A stretch of DNA of 64,000 nucleotides. It comes from Drosophila persimilis. Taxonomy: Eukaryota; Arthropoda; Insecta; Diptera; Drosophilidae. The stretch is taken from contig NW_020825288.1 of assembly GCF_003286085.1 (NCBI RefSeq), forward strand, positions 20,274,001 through 20,338,000. Direction: 5' to 3'. How positions within the stretch are numbered: the first letter of the stretch is position 1; the number at the start of each line of letters is the position of its first letter. Positions 63,576 through 64,000 of this stretch are shown in pieces. A program made the translations under genes and the position numbers. The notes under the pieces were generated by a model, which had not been told where the DNA came from, searched no databases, and saw only the letters and a list, made by a program, of their open reading frames with translations.

Positions 63576-64000
63576 TGGGCGAAATCGTTTAGTGTCGTAC
63601 CTAACTAAGAAAACGTATTTTCAATATCGAAATTATTATTATTAGCTGACAGCAAATCGCAGTTTTCAACTGACTTTTTGCAGTTGTTGTGGTTGTTGTG
63701 GTTGCTGTTGGCCGGCTCATGTTGTAATAAATGGACAGGACCACAGTATTGGCCATGTACACTTTGTATGATATGCGAGGACTAACCTAAACAAAACCAA
63801 AAAAAATATTCACCTTTTCTGTGCGCTACATAAAGTGTGGGCATATCGAGAAAGAAAAGGAAAAGTATGGGTTCTTTAATTCTTTACTTGGAATGAAATG
63901 ATTAAATTGTTTTTGGGAATTAAAAACTAACATTAAGTAGTTTGCTAATCGAGAAAAGATTTGTTGTTTTTTATAAAGGAATTCTTTGGAATAAAGATTT

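Larger units (their letters stand above)
56601..64000. other. Gene-free right end of the window
   Basis: No supported gene. It has TATA-like sites at 56619 and 57391, (TA)n at 57446-57480, a CCTTT tract at 59165-59181, (GTT)5 near 60249-60262, an AT-rich block (61730-62330), CTG/TTG-rich DNA near 62444-62470, (GA)11 at 62899-62920 and (GAC)n at 63551-63575. Open frames are short, low in complexity and lack splice or start support. Confidence 0.4.

Overview
This is intron-rich, microsatellite-rich insect DNA, almost certainly Drosophila and perhaps the obscura group. The evidence is a complete dysfusion (dysf) gene with fly-type exons and polyglutamine/polyhistidine runs, compact GT-AG introns, and an intronless coiled-coil gene with fly codon use. 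No CRISPR, rRNA, tRNA, or recognisable transposon or virus-like element was seen by eye on either strand.

Layout. (1) 160-1188, minus: a single-exon, 342-residue coiled-coil protein of unknown function. (2) 1739-13960, minus: a probable unannotated gene. It rests on two exons with good splice signals whose reading phases fit across a 9.7 kb intron (13861-13960 and 3928-4117), plus a weaker candidate last exon at 1739-1906. (3) 13961-26528: gene-poor DNA upstream of dysf, with candidate 5' UTR splice sites near its end. (4) 26571-49615, plus: dysf, ten coding exons and nine introns, 930 codons. It encodes a bHLH-PAS transcription factor that in flies pairs with Tango and runs tracheal branch fusion. 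(5) 49616-64000: the dysf 3' region and about 14 kb in which I can support no gene, only microsatellites, purine/pyrimidine tracts and a few TATA-like sites.

Main unexplained signals. The perfect E-box CACGTG occurs 13 times between 1979 and 15902, but I found only one non-coding copy in the remaining 48 kb. The candidate minus-strand gene lies inside that same interval. A 140 bp patch at 17918-18057 combines a 15-bp-periodic repeat with three consecutive hairpins. Two GAGA/GCCAT clusters (11790-12250 and 43205-43290) look like Polycomb-response or promoter-type elements. All counts were made by eye.
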